NCBI GenBank assembly: GCA_029931535.1
Contig: JAQPZY010001685.1
Span: forward strand, 7,051,001 to 7,115,000
Direction of reading: 5' to 3'
DNA length: 64,000 nt
Source of the DNA: Margaritifera margaritifera
Lineage: Eukaryota > Mollusca > Bivalvia > Unionida > Margaritiferidae
The notes below the pieces were generated by a model that was not told the origin of the DNA, did no database searches, and saw only the letters and a program-made list of their open reading frames with translations. Of this stretch, positions 1 to 11,739 are shown in pieces (within the stretch, counting starts at the first letter, position 1; every line of letters starts with the position of its first letter). The position numbers were made by a program, and so were the translations under genes.

Positions 1-1500
1 TCAGTGTTAATTCAAGTTAAAGCAAGCAGAATATGACAAACTGGTTATAAAATTTAGAACTGCATAATGTCTATTAAGAATTAAGTAGTGATGAGTCAGA
101 TGGTAGCAGTTCTGAAAGTGATGAAGATATTAATTATGAAATGGAAATGTCACAAAAACTTGTTAATTCTATGATATATTGTTTTCTGATGGAATAAATA
201 AGAGGCAAAATACAGTGCTTTTCTCATTTTTAACAATGTATATTTGGTTAAAGTCAGTCTAAGGTTATTATGAGAAAACACTATGGTAAGCTTAATATTT
301 TGATTTTTCTGTGGGCCATTGTAATTTAGTTTGGGCCAATGCATTTTGGAAGTTCGCTGGGCCGGTGGCTTGAAAAATTGATCATGAAGACTGATTGCTG
401 GTGGAACTTCTTTATCTACGCCGAACTGGAGGTGGAAGAGGTTTTGGCTTCTGAGGTTGTAAATCCCAATTATTTCCTGTTTATTGTGAACCTTTCATAG
501 TAATTCTAAGGTTGTCATGAATATTGTCACTGTGTTCAGTTTGGGTATTGCAGTAATGCTGGCTCATTTGACTTTCAGTCTGTTAACATTTCGGAAGCTT
601 GTAGTTTGTATATGTTAATTATGACCAGATTCGACTATAAAACCAAACCAAACTAGAATAATAAGAAAATACGGAAAGTACACTAATAAGTTAATAACCC
701 AATAAATTATATGAATTCATTTTTAATACAAAATATATTCTAAGTAGCAATTTGCTTGCTTGCTTATTCTGAATAAAGAGTGGTAGCAAAATTTTATTAC
801 ATTTTTTTTCTTCAGTAAACGAATTCCAAAATGAAGATAATTGCAACGCATTTCAAAAATGCATACTCACTAATGATCAATGCTGTTTCTGAGTTAGCGA
901 TAATGGTTACTTGTAATGTCAATGGAAAGTTATGGTTCTCTCCAGGGTTCTCAATAGATGTGTACCTTCAGGTTTTGACACTTGGAATTTAAATTTGACC
1001 CATTTCTGATGCATGGAAATTCCAACCGGTGCATATCTATGATACATGTTGATTTGGGCTGGAGCATCAGTGCTAATTACCCATGATTCGTCTCTTTCAT
1101 AATTTTCTACTGAACATGCGCTGTCCAGAACAAATTGCTCCTGTGATCGATATTTGCTAGACTACTGTTTACAACTTGTCGGCCAATAATATCGCACCTA
1201 TCTAAAATCAATACGAACTGGGTGGAGCTAACAGGTCACTGGTGTCATGCTTAGGTGGGCATAATTGAATCGAGGGTAGATTGTTTTGAGATTATCTTTG
1301 ATGTTTATGATAGTTAGAGGAGGAGGGAATCAGTTATGACTTGATTGGAATAACTTTTGATAAAATATTGGAATTTATTTAATTGCCCATCAACATACAT
1401 GTAATTCTACCAGCGGTAGGACAGAAATACTGTTTTAAAGGACATATACTGCACATACCGTTTTAAAGTTTAAATCTACCCTACCACTTTTGAAAAATAA
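1..1500. other. Upstream non-coding DNA, no gene seen
   Basis: No open reading frame with coding character and no splice-bounded exon could be supported here. A short acidic Ser/Asp/Glu-rich stretch can be read at about 88-170 on the + strand, but it is closed by stops and has no convincing splice sites. No promoter motif or CpG-rich patch stands out, so the ASH1L transcription start was not located. Confidence 0.5.
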
Positions 1501-2125
1501 AACATTGCTATTATTACTATTTAAGAACTGAATGTAGCTTATTCTCTGTGTGACACAGCAGAAGTATTGGCATCCAAATTCGATTCAGGTTGATACAAAG
1601 CAATAGAGATACTTCACTCAAAAGTATTTATTAAATGATCTGTAAAGTACTTAAACCATACATGAGGAACCAGCTTGGAACGTCTCTTTTTATGTTGATA
1701 TATGTCATCAGAGACTGAACGTGCCGGTGGGATGAATAAGATTAGCACAGAATCAGCAAGGGGGCAGATTTCAAACCACAAGAGTTTGTCGCCTTGTGTA
1801 AATTTGTCAATTTTTATATAGAATGGGAGTGCCTGTGTCCGCGGCAGTTGTTTTGCATCTGGAGGAAGTACAACGTGATAGATTTGGTTGTTTGTGATCT
1901 CCACTGCCACACAAGGACTTGTTCTAGATGAGAGTTTCCTTGCACAAGGAAATTGCACTATTCTGTTTTGAAGATAAAACTGTAATGTCTTTAAAGTGAA
2001 GACATGAAATTGGTAATAACAACTAACATACAGTCTGTTTGGAAATATTTTTGTTTCATGGATGAGAATGGCATATGAGCAGATGCTAAGTCTCTGTTTG
2101 TCTGTAATCTGCATACAGGAAATAT
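1500..2125 (-). mobile_element. Dispersed repeat Y, copy Y1 (contains a 166-residue ORF)
   Basis: This segment has a diverged partner in inverted orientation at 59556-60330, and part of a third copy at 60380-60610. The similarity covers the ORF at 1614-2114 and about 110 bp beyond its 3' end, including a shared stretch reading GTGTGACAC. Sharing of both coding and flanking sequence at distant sites shows a mobile or dispersed repeat rather than a host gene. I do not recognise the family. Confidence 0.55.
1614..2114 (-). CDS. Unrecognised 166-residue protein encoded by repeat Y1
   Basis: An uninterrupted reading frame runs from ATG at 2114-2112 to a stop just below 1614. The product is basic and moderately hydrophobic, with no signal peptide or clear membrane segment that I can assign. 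The copy at 59556-60265 on the + strand preserves related blocks, despite frameshifts: an early ITDKxRL-SYAIL block, a central DAKQL block, and the C-terminal block SKLVPHVxxKYFTDHLIxTF. Conservation of protein blocks between diverged copies suggests it was once a functional transposon-encoded or captured coding sequence. It may be only the last exon or a 3' piece of something longer. I assign no function. Confidence 0.4.
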   Translation of the reverse strand: MQITDKQRLSICSYAILIHETKIFPNRLYVSCYYQFHVFTLKTLQFYLQNRIVQFPCARKLSSRTSPCVAVEITNNQIYHVVLPPDAKQLPRTQALPFYIKIDKFTQGDKLLWFEICPLADSVLILFIPPARSVSDDIYQHKKRRSKLVPHVWFKYFTDHLINTFE

Positions 2126-2187
2126 AACCAATATGTCAACACATACAAGGGCACCACCCTACCACTGACGGACCTTCTAAAGTTGAT

Positions 2188-2424
2188 ATGTGTATTGATA
2201 ATGTATCATATCATAGTCTGTGTATCGTGAATTATATAAATATGCAGCACAGGTGTATCGTTTCACCTCTAGTCAGGAACTTTAAAAACAAAGTCACAGG
2301 AAAACTGAAATTTGAACTATCTTGCATGCTGAGCGTGGTTGTTTTGTCATTGCCACATTCTAATGCTGATAGAGAGAAAACTATTGAGAGCCTGTTAAGT
2401 GTGAAACTTAATAGTCACAATTAA
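2188..2424 (+). pseudogene. Fragment resembling the hAT transposase C-terminal dimerisation region
   Basis: The frame reaches LSVVVLSLPHSNADREKTIE at about 2326-2385, followed by a Lys/Ser-rich tail. hAT-family transposases carry a C-terminal dimerisation block with a similar hydrophobic run followed by PHSNAxxER, so this looks like an isolated 3' end. No upstream DDE/RNase H-like part is visible, and the preceding 130 bp look unrelated. It is best read as a transposon relic. The call rests on one short motif. Confidence 0.4.
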
Positions 2425-2617
2425 TGTCATCAGTGGTCACTTGTCAGTGATCTTGTGAAGGAAACTAAAACTGCTTGTGGATTTTATTTTTAAAAACTCT
2501 TTGCAGTGAACTTTGAGATATACACCTCTTCCTTTTTCATTGAATTGTCATACACTGACTCACATTAATTACAGTGTCTCAAAGAAGTATATTTTCTTTT
2601 CTGCCTCAGTCTCAGAA

Positions 2618-2771
2618 ATGACTCAGATTGCAAAGAAACAGAAAGTTAGTAACAATTCTGAAGAGAAGGAGAATAAATCTCCTAAAGTTGTAAGAAATCT
2701 TAAGCATCCATTTGCTCCACAAATAACAAACAATCCCGGCTACAAGCTCATGGCTCAAAAACAAGTGACTC
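2618..2771 (+). CDS. Candidate unassigned coding exon (Lys/Asn-rich N-terminus)
   Basis: An ATG at 2618 opens a frame of about 50 codons with coding-like composition: a Lys/Glu/Asn/Ser-rich stretch, then NLKHPFAPQITNNPGYKLM. It is preceded by a pyrimidine-rich tract and CAG acceptors at 2606-2608 and 2612-2614. Possible donors are GTGACT at 2765 and GTGAGA at 2772. It cannot be an in-frame coding exon of the ASH1L message as I define it, because the exon starting at 5609 has a stop in every frame before or just past the ASH1L ATG. It may belong to an alternative 5' transcript, another gene, or a relic. Product not recognised. Confidence 0.3.
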
Positions 2772-2873
2772 GTGAGATTTCAGTTTTGATTCTTGACATT
2801 TTCATTTTGACCAGTGAGATTTTGGTGTCAAGGGTGAAATGACTCCTCAGTTTTGAAATCTATTGAAAACCCT

Positions 2874-2901
2874 GCTCTCTTTCTCTCTCTCTCTCTCTCT
2901 T
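2874..2901. repeat. (CT)n microsatellite
   Basis: A run of CT dinucleotides lies just downstream of the candidate exon at 2618-2771. Confidence 0.9.
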
Positions 2902-3324
2902 GCATATAATAAACACATTTTATTACTAAGAAAGATGCCTTTTTTTAAATTAGAAAAAGCCTGTAGTGTAGTAGAGCTTTTGTAAACATGTCATAGCTAT
3001 GTGTTGCTGTGATAGACTTATATGTGCTGCTTTGAAAGACTAATGGGGAGAATACAAATGTTGTATGGTTTGTTTTATATATGACTAGAAACCAGTTTTA
3101 CAGGAAAATATCACAACTTAACCTCGTTGCATTTCTCAGTCCATATTACAAGTCCATAATTTAAGTAATTCTACTCTATGCACTACTGGGGGTGGAGGTG
3201 TGATAGGATTTAGCTTTAAAAAAAATACACTTGTTGCGATTTTTATAAAATAAAATATTAATAATTTTAGATGTGAATCAGGATCATTACAACTTATTAC
3301 ATTTAAATGCTTGGTCTCTAAATT

Positions 3325-3885
3325 AAAATGGTGCTGAACTGACATCCAATATGTGGCCATCTTGAAAATCTTGTTTTCGCTACTCATAAAGGGAAAGTCA
3401 TTTTGACATGGGGTTTTCATCAGAAGAGTTCTTATGGTGTCTACTTGGTCCTAAATAAAAAATAACTAACCCTAAATATGGCGACCATGGTGGCTGTCTT
3501 GAAAATATTGTTATCTCTACTCCCAAGTGGATGGCTATATCAACATAGGGTTTTCAACAATAGACTTCTTATGATACCTAGTTGGTCCTAAATGTAAATG
3601 GTGCCAGTCATATATCCAATGTGGCTGCCATGACAGCTGTCGTGAAAATCATGTCACTATTCCACCTGAATGGATGATCATTATGACATGGGGTTTTGAT
3701 CAGAAGACTTCTAATGATGTCCACCACAGCAGTTAATTTGAAAATCTTGTTATCGCTGGAGAATATCAGAGATAGTTTCAACACTCATCAGTTAAAAGGA
3801 AGAAATGGTCTTGTCTTGTATTCCTGGAAATTCTTTTCTTCCAATAGAGTGTCAGTCCCTTCAAGGGACTCTTGTTTATTTATAT
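3325..3885 (+). mobile_element. H-family tandem-repeat element, copy H1 (5'-truncated)
   Basis: About four degenerate units of roughly 130-150 bp each carry the recurring phrases 'ccaatatgg', 'cttgaaaatc', 'tgacatggggttttca' and 'agttggtcctaaat'. The copy ends in a perfect 17-nt palindrome at 3854-3870 (8-bp arms AGTCCCTT/AAGGGACT around one C), followed by CTTGTTT. Other copies have the same end (near 25009, 54758 and 62344). A terminal hairpin with internal tandem units resembles non-autonomous Helentron-type (HINE) elements described in bivalves. That class assignment is inference. Confidence 0.6.
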
Positions 3886-5608
3886 ATTAGAATCACCATT
3901 ATTTGAACAAATCACAATGCACAATGATATGTATGTACATTTCACTTTATACTTGTGTCTGAAAATAGGTAATATAAATTATATAAATGCACAGTGTTCC
4001 CACTACTATTTTGGATTGAGGGTTTTTGTTCCCTCAAAGAAGCTAAAATGGGAATACAGCACAAATATTGGGGGTGTCTATTGTGAAGAAAATAAAATAG
4101 TATCATTGTACTGGAGATGAGCAAAATAATTAAGAAATAAATCAGCAAATAAATAATAAAATTTCACAACTTGTTTGCATTTAGTACTTCAGAAAAGTAA
4201 TGCCAATGTACAGATGGATTCAGAAGTAAGTTCTTGAACAACTCCATGTATTATAAAAGCTTCCTGTTGTTTTTTTTATAAGAATGAAGTTAGTCTTATG
4301 TTTTTTCTTTGATAAAAATAACCCTTAGGAATACCATTGCCTCCATTAATTTAAAAGTCAGCAATTCCATATCCCACTCCAGAATTTGTTTATCTCCATG
4401 TTTCTTTCCAGATCTGTACTGTGCAATGAAAGTATGTTAATACAATATAGACAAGGAGCCATTCTGACTCTCATGGCCAATATGGCGACCGTAAAAGAGT
4501 TGTCACTCGTGTGTCATACCAATTGCACACATCAGTCATGTTTGATCAGGTTTTCTTTCTTGTCATTGAGAAATTGGTAGAAATTGAGTAACACTGATCC
4601 CCTGGTACAAATACAGTTCTTAGACTTAATTTAGTGCATGTTCCAAGCTTCAATTTTTATACATGAACTGCATGATTCACATACATTTTTGCATGAATGG
4701 AACACTGAATACAGTTACAAGATCACTCACTATAGTTTGAGGACCTGTCACAATAAGTCCAGGACTTTGTCACTAGCCAGGACCCACTGTTCCTGGACCA
4801 ATGGGTCTTGGGCCTTGTTTTCAGGTTTTGCAGCTAATAACAGGAAAAGACTTGAACTTTTCAGTCACCGAAATTGTTATTCATAATAAAAAAGCCATCT
4901 GAAATTTTGTGTTTGTGGAAAGGAAATATACATCGCATCAGTGTTTCGAAGTGCTTTGAAGTCCTATGCCATGGGCCATGGTTAGAGGGAAAAGTACAAA
5001 AAGAATGAAATATCAACATTAGTAATGAATTTAGAGAACTTTTTTTTTATTTAAGCTTGACAATTTCATGTGGGAGTCAGAAACTCAGATAAGATAGCTA
5101 ATTCCCAAACTGATGCAGTTGTGATTTTGCACACCACACCCCATGCATCGTTAGCTACATGTAGTGTCGTCACCAAACCTAGTTCAACAAAGAATATTTC
5201 AGAGTTCTCATCAACATTCTTCCTAAGTTAAGAGGCAGTTAATTATAGCACTTGAAAATAAAATTTTTGTCTTTTAAAAGTTCTTGAATTTCCTGCTGAA
5301 ATGCCTGTATGAACCATGAAGGGTTTTTGTCGAGAGCATTGATGTAAAATAAAAGACATTTTGGTTTCATTTTTTGCATCATCGGTGTTGTTAAGGTGTT
5401 GGTTCAAGATTTTTTTATGTGAGTGTGGACTAGACATGCAGACCCTAGTCTCCTTTTCTTTTGTTGTCTCAAAACAAAAGCTTGTTTTCTTGCTGTGAGA
5501 AAACATTCTGATTTATTTTTTAGCCCAGTGAAAGGAAACAGTAAAGTAAAATAAAGGTTTATATCTGTTGCTTATCTTCAGTTTAATCAGAATTTTTTCC
5601 CCCTGCAG
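3886..5608. other. Non-coding DNA upstream of the first ASH1L coding exon
   Basis: AT-rich sequence with no supported exon. A tiny H-family phrase is present near 4475-4495. The segment ends in a strong polypyrimidine tract and CAG acceptor at 5595-5608. The other short open frames here have no coding character. Confidence 0.5.
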
Positions 5609-5662
5609 ATGGTGCTGAACTGATGTTCTGGCTGGATGTGTGTAGGCTTGGATATGTAAGCA
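5609..5662 (+). promoter_or_regulatory. 5' leader of the ASH1L coding exon with overlapping uORFs
   Basis: If the acceptor at 5607-5608 is used, the exon opens with 54 leader bases before the main ATG. They hold four upstream ATGs forming three uORFs. One is at 5609-5623 (four codons plus stop). One is at 5623-5691, out of frame and overlapping the main start; its ATG shares a base with the previous stop (TGATG). One is at 5636-5659, and it contains a minimal ATG-TAA at 5654-5659, three bases before the main ATG. Such an arrangement would be expected to lower initiation at 5663. An unseen 5' exon or alternative promoter could bypass it. Confidence 0.5.
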
Positions 5663-6160
5663 ATGAGCGCAGAAGGTTCTGGTTTGTCTGAAGCTGAAGG
5701 CTTACCAGAGAAACATAATACCAAAGGGAGCCCTAGCTCCGGCAATACATCCACATCAGGTGACAAAGCTTTTCATTGTGACAAACAGTTAACAACTAAA
5801 AAATGTTTTACCAGTGAGAAGTGTAAGGAGGAGAGTGCTGCTGAATCTAAGATTCCCTTAAGTGACGAAGTTCCCCAATCTTTTAACACTGAATCAAATG
5901 GTGAACAGTCTGAGGAGGATACTGTTAGTAGTTCACAAACTGAAATTTCCTTGGATGATGAACTTCAATCTCATGACATAGATTCATCCACTAAACATTG
6001 GAAAGAAGATAGTGAAACGCAATGTAACGTTTGCAGCTCAAGTGAAAGTTCAGTAAAAGAGAAAATAAGGGAATCATCAAAGATTGAATTTGTTGACAGT
6101 GTTGAGGAAAATAATCAACAACCTAGATTATCGGAAGATGAGACGGATTCAAATTATTTG
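5663..6160 (+). CDS. ASH1L: ASH1L orthologue, first visible coding exon
   Basis: This is a 166-codon segment rich in Ser, Glu, Asp and Lys, as expected for the disordered N-terminus of ASH1L. It starts at the first ATG after the last in-frame stop (TAA at 5657-5659), with a G at -3. The exon begins at an acceptor after a long pyrimidine tract (CAG at 5606-5608) and ends at TTG|GTATGA (GT at 6161), phase 0. The next exon at 18095 opens in phase 0, so the frame continues without a stop. No domain is visible. Human ASH1L likewise has a short coding exon before one giant exon. Assignment to ASH1L depends on the splice link to the exon at 18095, which phase supports but RNA would have to prove. 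Confidence 0.7.
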
Positions 6161-6539
6161 GTATGATATTGCACAGAAAAGATTAATTTTATAACCACAC
6201 TTCTTAAAAATTGTAATCAGTATCATTATTGCCTTGTCTATCTGCCCCTTTTTTTGTATCTCTGTCTTCTAAACCAGTACAAGAAAATTCACTAAACTTA
6301 GGACAGGTTTCCCACCTGGTCACCATCTGTGAGAGGGGAATAAGTTTGGGGTCTTTTTCCTGAGGTCCAAGTAAGTGCTGGTGGGGGGGTTTGACGGTAA
6401 AAATTCTAATTCATATTAACATTTTTTGACCAGATTTTAAACATGCAGTTTACCAATGTTGGGTCATGTCCCCTGGGTCACCGTTTGGAGGGGGTGAGGT
6501 GAGTTCGGTCTGGACACAAGTTTACTGCAACATAAATTT

Positions 6540-6855
6540 AAAGATTTGTCCTACTGATTAATAATGGCAAGCTTTTGTATTAAAATTCTTAGATTTACTT
6601 ATGTTCAAGGAGGATGAAGAAGTATGTCACAGAATGAAGGCTGCAAGAAATCGAATTGGAATACAGTTAAAAACCTGTAGAACGGGAAGAGTGGCTTGGG
6701 ATCAGACTGTTGTTTGGCTTTGATAATGGGAATAAAGTTTATTGCTATAAGCTATTAACATTATCAAATTTTTCATCACATGCAGCAGTGTTGAGCATTA
6801 CTGTATTCAACATAATAACCACAACATGCCTCTGTTTGGTCTAAACTCAGAAAAC
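6540..6855 (+). repeat. Direct duplication, copy 1
   Basis: This matches 7768-8105 in the same orientation over about 320 bp. Both copies share 'ttcaaggagga', 'ctttgataatgg', 'aataaagtttat' and 'catgcctgtttggt'-like phrases in the same order. The two lie 1.2 kb apart, with visible divergence. It is either a local duplication or two copies of an unnamed repeat. Confidence 0.7.
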
Positions 6856-7767
6856 TTTCACTTACTGAATGGATGATTTTTTTTTTTATGGGGATGGCGT
6901 GGGGTGGGTTTGGAAGGAGCTGGGTATTGAGTATGTAGTAAAAGGAGATGTGGATTTGCCATAGAAGTACTTATAGATTGGGGTATCACTTTTTCATTGG
7001 CATTGACAGAATTGTTTATCAGGTTAGAATGATATGGTAAAGTTTTGTGTGAAAGTTTCTGCATGTCAAATACAGTGGGTTTACATCATAGTACAGGGCA
7101 CAGAACATGCAATATTTCTATGGGATCATTGTTTTGTGATGTCACATAGAATAAAATTAATTGTGTCCAATAAAATGTGGAGATGTATGCAGTAAAACCT
7201 ACCAAGTAAGATCATCAATCGCACAGAAAAAGAGGTTTTTGTGGGGGTGTCAGTCTCATTTTAAATGAAAAGTTTGCATTTTTACAGTTGTAAGTGGGTC
7301 TAAACAATGAGGCTTCTATTGGGAATGGTATTCATTCAGGGATGGTCGTGATTGGAGGGTTTTACTGTATTTGAGGAGTTAATCTTAATTCCAGTTGTGG
7401 ATGGAAAAACAGTAGAAGCACATTTATCCAAACTCCTCCAGGGGACACAAACAAGAAACTGATGAATGAGACCAGGTTATACCCAAAACAACAATTTCAG
7501 GGATGAACTAATAATACATATCAGTGAAGTAACATTGTACCAGTGGAGGAGAAATTTGCCACCTAGATCTGATATTCATTTTGATTAACCTCAAAACTGG
7601 TTGATAAATTGGTTTTGAATTTTTTTACATGAGGTATAAAAATAGAAATATGAAGAGAAAGAAAACAAAGAAACGAAAATGAATACTAGATGCTGTCGTT
7701 TTATCCTTAGATGGTTTGTGTTTGATTTAGGTTAATTACCTCCCTTTGCAACCCAAGTTTACTCACA

Positions 7768-8105
7768 TCTTAAAAAAAAGATTTGTTCTATAGATTAATA
7801 ATGCCAAGTGTTTGTGTTAAAATTCTCAGATATATTTGTTCATGTTCAAGGAGGAAGATGGAGTATGCCAGATATTGAAGACTGCAAGAAATTGAACTGG
7901 ATTATATTGAATCAAATGTAGAAGAGGGAAGGGAGTTTGGGTTGAGACTCTGATTGATGTTTGACTTTGATAATGGAAATAAAGTTTATCGCTATCAGTG
8001 ATTAACATTATGAAACTTTTCATCACATGCTGCAGTGTTCAGAGTTACTTTATTCAACTTAATACCCCAACATGCCTGTTTGGTCAAAACTCGAGAAAAA
8101 AATTG
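7768..8105 (+). repeat. Direct duplication, copy 2
   Basis: Partner of 6540-6855, in the same orientation. No coding potential is conserved between the copies, which argues against a gene fragment. Confidence 0.7.
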
Positions 8106-10139
8106 CCCTAATTAATACATTTTTTTTTTATTACTGCGTGCCTTGTGAAGAGATGTAGCTGCTAAAACTTGCCTAGAACATAATGATTTTCTGTGAACTA
8201 ACTGCTGTGTATGTCTCGTGTCTCATCACCACTTAATTGGTTAATTATATTAGTCTAAAACAACTTTTATATATGGTTTATTTAGTGCAACAATAACATT
8301 TTTTGAACTTAACCTTTTGTGGACACCACATTGCCACTTTTGTGCAGAAGTGTAGTAAAACACTATTACATACATATATTGGGAGATATTGCACCTTCAA
8401 AGCTCCCAACATATACAAAGGGAGCTAACTCTTCTTGTATGTATTATACATTCATTTGATATGGATGTTGTTATCACTGTGCTTTCAAAGAAGAAGGGGA
8501 TATTGTGATACAGCCCATATATCCACACAAACAATTGTATGGTCAGATGTGTGTACTGTCGTTGAACTCCTCCTACACTGTTGAAGCTGTACATGTGAAA
8601 CTTGGGTCAAAAATAGCCTGATGGGTATAGATTGTGCCAACACTTTTGCAATTTTTATTATAGAGTTGGGGTTGGGGGTAAGGGGTAGTGGTGATTTTAC
8701 ATAAATTTAAATAACTCCTGAGTTGTATGTGTCATGTGTCAGTGAATTAGAATATGTGATCAATGACACATGTGATGATACTGTCAGACTGGGATCCCCC
8801 GGCGATGCCTTGGGGTCTTTCTTTATCCCTGCAGGGATTGATTTTAAAACAACATCCACATGCCTAGTACTAATAAATTGTACTCTCCCAGAACAAACTC
8901 TTATTCAAGTAGCTTTTATAGAAATATTAAAGTTGACGATATTGATGACCAAATTTTTATTTGTGTTAAAGGGTGTTCTCCAGAACTTATTCTGTGACTC
9001 TTGTAACACCAGTTGTAAGTAATTACACATTTTTGATAGCAGTTTGCTCTCCCTTGCGTAAGCTTGTGTTGGTGTTGTAGAGTGAGTGTGAAGTGCTTAT
9101 ATGAGCTTCATAAAAAAAAAAAAGAACTGGAAAAAAAACTTACAATAAAAAGTTTGCACTGTAATGAACAATGTCTACAATATTCCTTGAAGAACATCCT
9201 TTACATTAAAGAGGAACAGTAGTCTGCCCAGAGTCAAATTGGAAAATTCACTTGTGAGGCGGAAATTTTTACTTGATATTTAAAGTTGGTCAAGTGAATT
9301 TTCAACCCTCTAGGAATTTAGCCCATAGATCATGATTTGGAAACTTCTGAGATCTGCACACATACACTTAGGGACATGAACAAACAAATTTCTACATGAA
9401 GCCAGCTTTGACTTTGAGGTCTGTCCCTACCACATCCGGGTCCTAACTTGAAAATATTGAGATCCACACCATATAACGATATATACACTTACTGGACATG
9501 AAAAAGCAAATATAAAAATGTAGCTCACAATAGCTGCACAGTCCATCACTCCCAAAAGTGACTTAGCCCATGTGTCACAGCTTGAAAACTATCAAGATCC
9601 CCACACTGTCACCATGTACATACTTGCTGGCATGACAAATGCATATACCCAACTTACACTTGCCACTGGGATGGTCCTTATTCTCAGAGACCTACCCAAG
9701 AGGCTCTGACTTTGGTGTTGAGGTCAGAACAGGTAAGCCCATGGATATTTGTTTTACAATCACAGAATTGTTGATTATAATATTGTCAGTGTTCACTTAT
9801 ATGATGAGCTTGAACCTGATGATGTTTATCAAAATAATAATTTCTTAAGCTCACAGTGAGTACATTGAATATGATAAATAGCAGATACACAATAATTTGC
9901 TCTCTCAAATGGGGCGAGAGGGACATATAAGTCTGGGATAGTGGGAGGTGCACATATATAACTGACCAGTCCCTGCTGCTTTTAAACCTGATATGACTTT
10001 AAATTATACTTGTACATTTTTAGACCAAGGATATGGCTGCAGCTGTACCTTTCAATAACAAAATTGTATGTCCAAAGTAATGTGGCACAGATAATGCTCT
10101 TTATCATCAGACTGGACATGATAGAATGAATCCTAATAC
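8106..10139. other. Intron 1 DNA with a degenerate tandem repeat
   Basis: No gene. At about 9330-9735 there are roughly three degenerate units of about 100-150 bp with recurring 'gaaaactatcaagatcc'-like and 'acttgctggacatga'-like phrases. This resembles the long-period degenerate arrays elsewhere in the window but is not the H family. The rest shows nothing recognisable. Confidence 0.45.
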
Positions 10140-10360
10140 TTTTAGGGGTGCTGCAAGCTTAGACATCATTGTCTGCTCACCTTTACATCTCCCTACTGGG
10201 AACCTTGAATGCTGCTGCAGATCTTGTTCCCTTGGAACGTCTCCATATGCGGCATCTACAGTTTCTCCTTCTCCCAAGGTGGAAACCTCACAGAGATTCA
10301 CTCTCAGCTCTGATTCCACTAGAACCCGATTTTATAACCACCTGCATTGATGGATGAATC

Positions 10361-10508
10361 CAGGGCTGTCGAAAGGGACAGGCGATATGGACGACTGTCT
10401 GGGGCGCCATTTCGTGGAGTTTGTGGGCTTTTTATGTGAGTAGGGGTTGCTGAATGTTACTCTCGCCTGGGGTGCCATTTCATCCAGCACAAACTTGTGA
10501 CAACCCTG
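10361..10508. mobile_element. hAT-type MITE with 8-bp target duplication
   Basis: A 148-bp insertion in DIRS-A. Its ends are CAGGGCTGTC on the left and, on the right, the reverse complement of CAGGGTTGTC. It is flanked by perfect 8-bp direct repeats GATGAATC at 10353-10360 and 10509-10516. An 8-bp duplication with CAGGG ends is standard for hAT elements. It has no coding capacity. DIRS-A sequence resumes at once on the right (GGGACTGGTT, compare GGGACCGGTT in DIRS-C near 36940). Confidence 0.8.
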
Positions 10509-11739
10509 GATGAATCGGGACTGGTTCCTGACGGGTTCCTCACTGGGGATTTACAACTCCATTTGCCCGACTCCCAGGACAAGCTCAAATTCTGTTTGGG
10601 CAAGCCCAAGTTTGCAAGGCACTTGCCCATGGCTGTTTTAGCAACAAGGGGTCGTGTTCAGTTCCTAATGCTTTATGTTCTGCAAGTTTTATACCCTCTG
10701 ATCTCGCTACAGTACATATATCAGCACCTTTATTTAGCATTTATATGTAGCACATTATTCTTCTACATAATTGACCACAGTTTATTTCATCTATTGTATG
10801 TGTCAAGTCCACCTTGTAGTCAATGTCAAGGTCAGTCTCGCATTTTCTCACGCAGATGTGATAATGTGATACTTACTCTTTAAAGCAAGTTTTGACAAAT
10901 AAGGAATAAATATTTATATTTTAACTTACCAGTTACATTTTAATCACAATATATGTACATATCCAGAAATTGTTTAGTTTCAGGTCCTAAGTTCGCCTCG
11001 GGCAGTTTGTCAGATTGCTGACTCTAAACAATCGGCATTTCAAAGATTGTTTTGATGGCATGTCACTGATTTTATGATGAGTAGGTGTTAATTGTTAATA
11101 ATACAACTCATGAGATTTCTTTGACGGGTGTGTTTGGAAATACAAAGCACTCATCTCTAACGATTAACCACCAGGAGGATTTCGTTCAAAGTGTGATTGA
11201 TGTTACGAAAATGTGGCACCCACAAGCAGTGTTTATGATCTGTTGTTTACATGATAATTATAGGAGACCGATACAGACTTACTGCTTGGCAAACAATTAA
11301 TAGGACAAAATAAGTGTTTTCAAATCATTCTCAAAAGTCAGATTGTCATATATTTTGATGCATGTCACTGATTTCAAGATGGCTAGATGATAATTGTTAA
11401 ATAAATGGATAAAATAAGTGTTTACAATTCCTTCAGTGTTGAGTATAAATAAATTATTACAAACAGTCTAGTTTTCATTATTTCTCTTCCTCTCTCTAAA
11501 AATATAGCTATTTCCAAACTTGTTTCTTCCTATCCATTTATCAGTCTGTATACATGTACATGTCTCCTTTTGTTCTTCTAACTATGTCTGCATTCTAACT
11601 TTTTTAATCAACATTTTAATAGCACCAATTACTTATCCTGTCACTATTGTTTAGCTATCCATATTTTTATGTCTAAAATCACCATTCATTTGATGTCAAT
11701 ACATTCTCCCACAGAGTTTAGAAATGGTTACTATGACCT

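Noticed and set aside
61..190. Acidic Ser/Asp/Glu-rich reading on the + strand as a possible exon
   Set aside because: Stops close it quickly, the splice-like borders are weak, and composition alone is not evidence of coding.
5243..5506. 87-codon open frame on the minus strand just upstream of ASH1L
   Set aside because: No recognised motif and no partner copy; it overlaps ordinary intronic or upstream sequence.
8723..9022. 99-codon open frame on the + strand
   Set aside because: No coding-like composition or homology, and no splice-site support.
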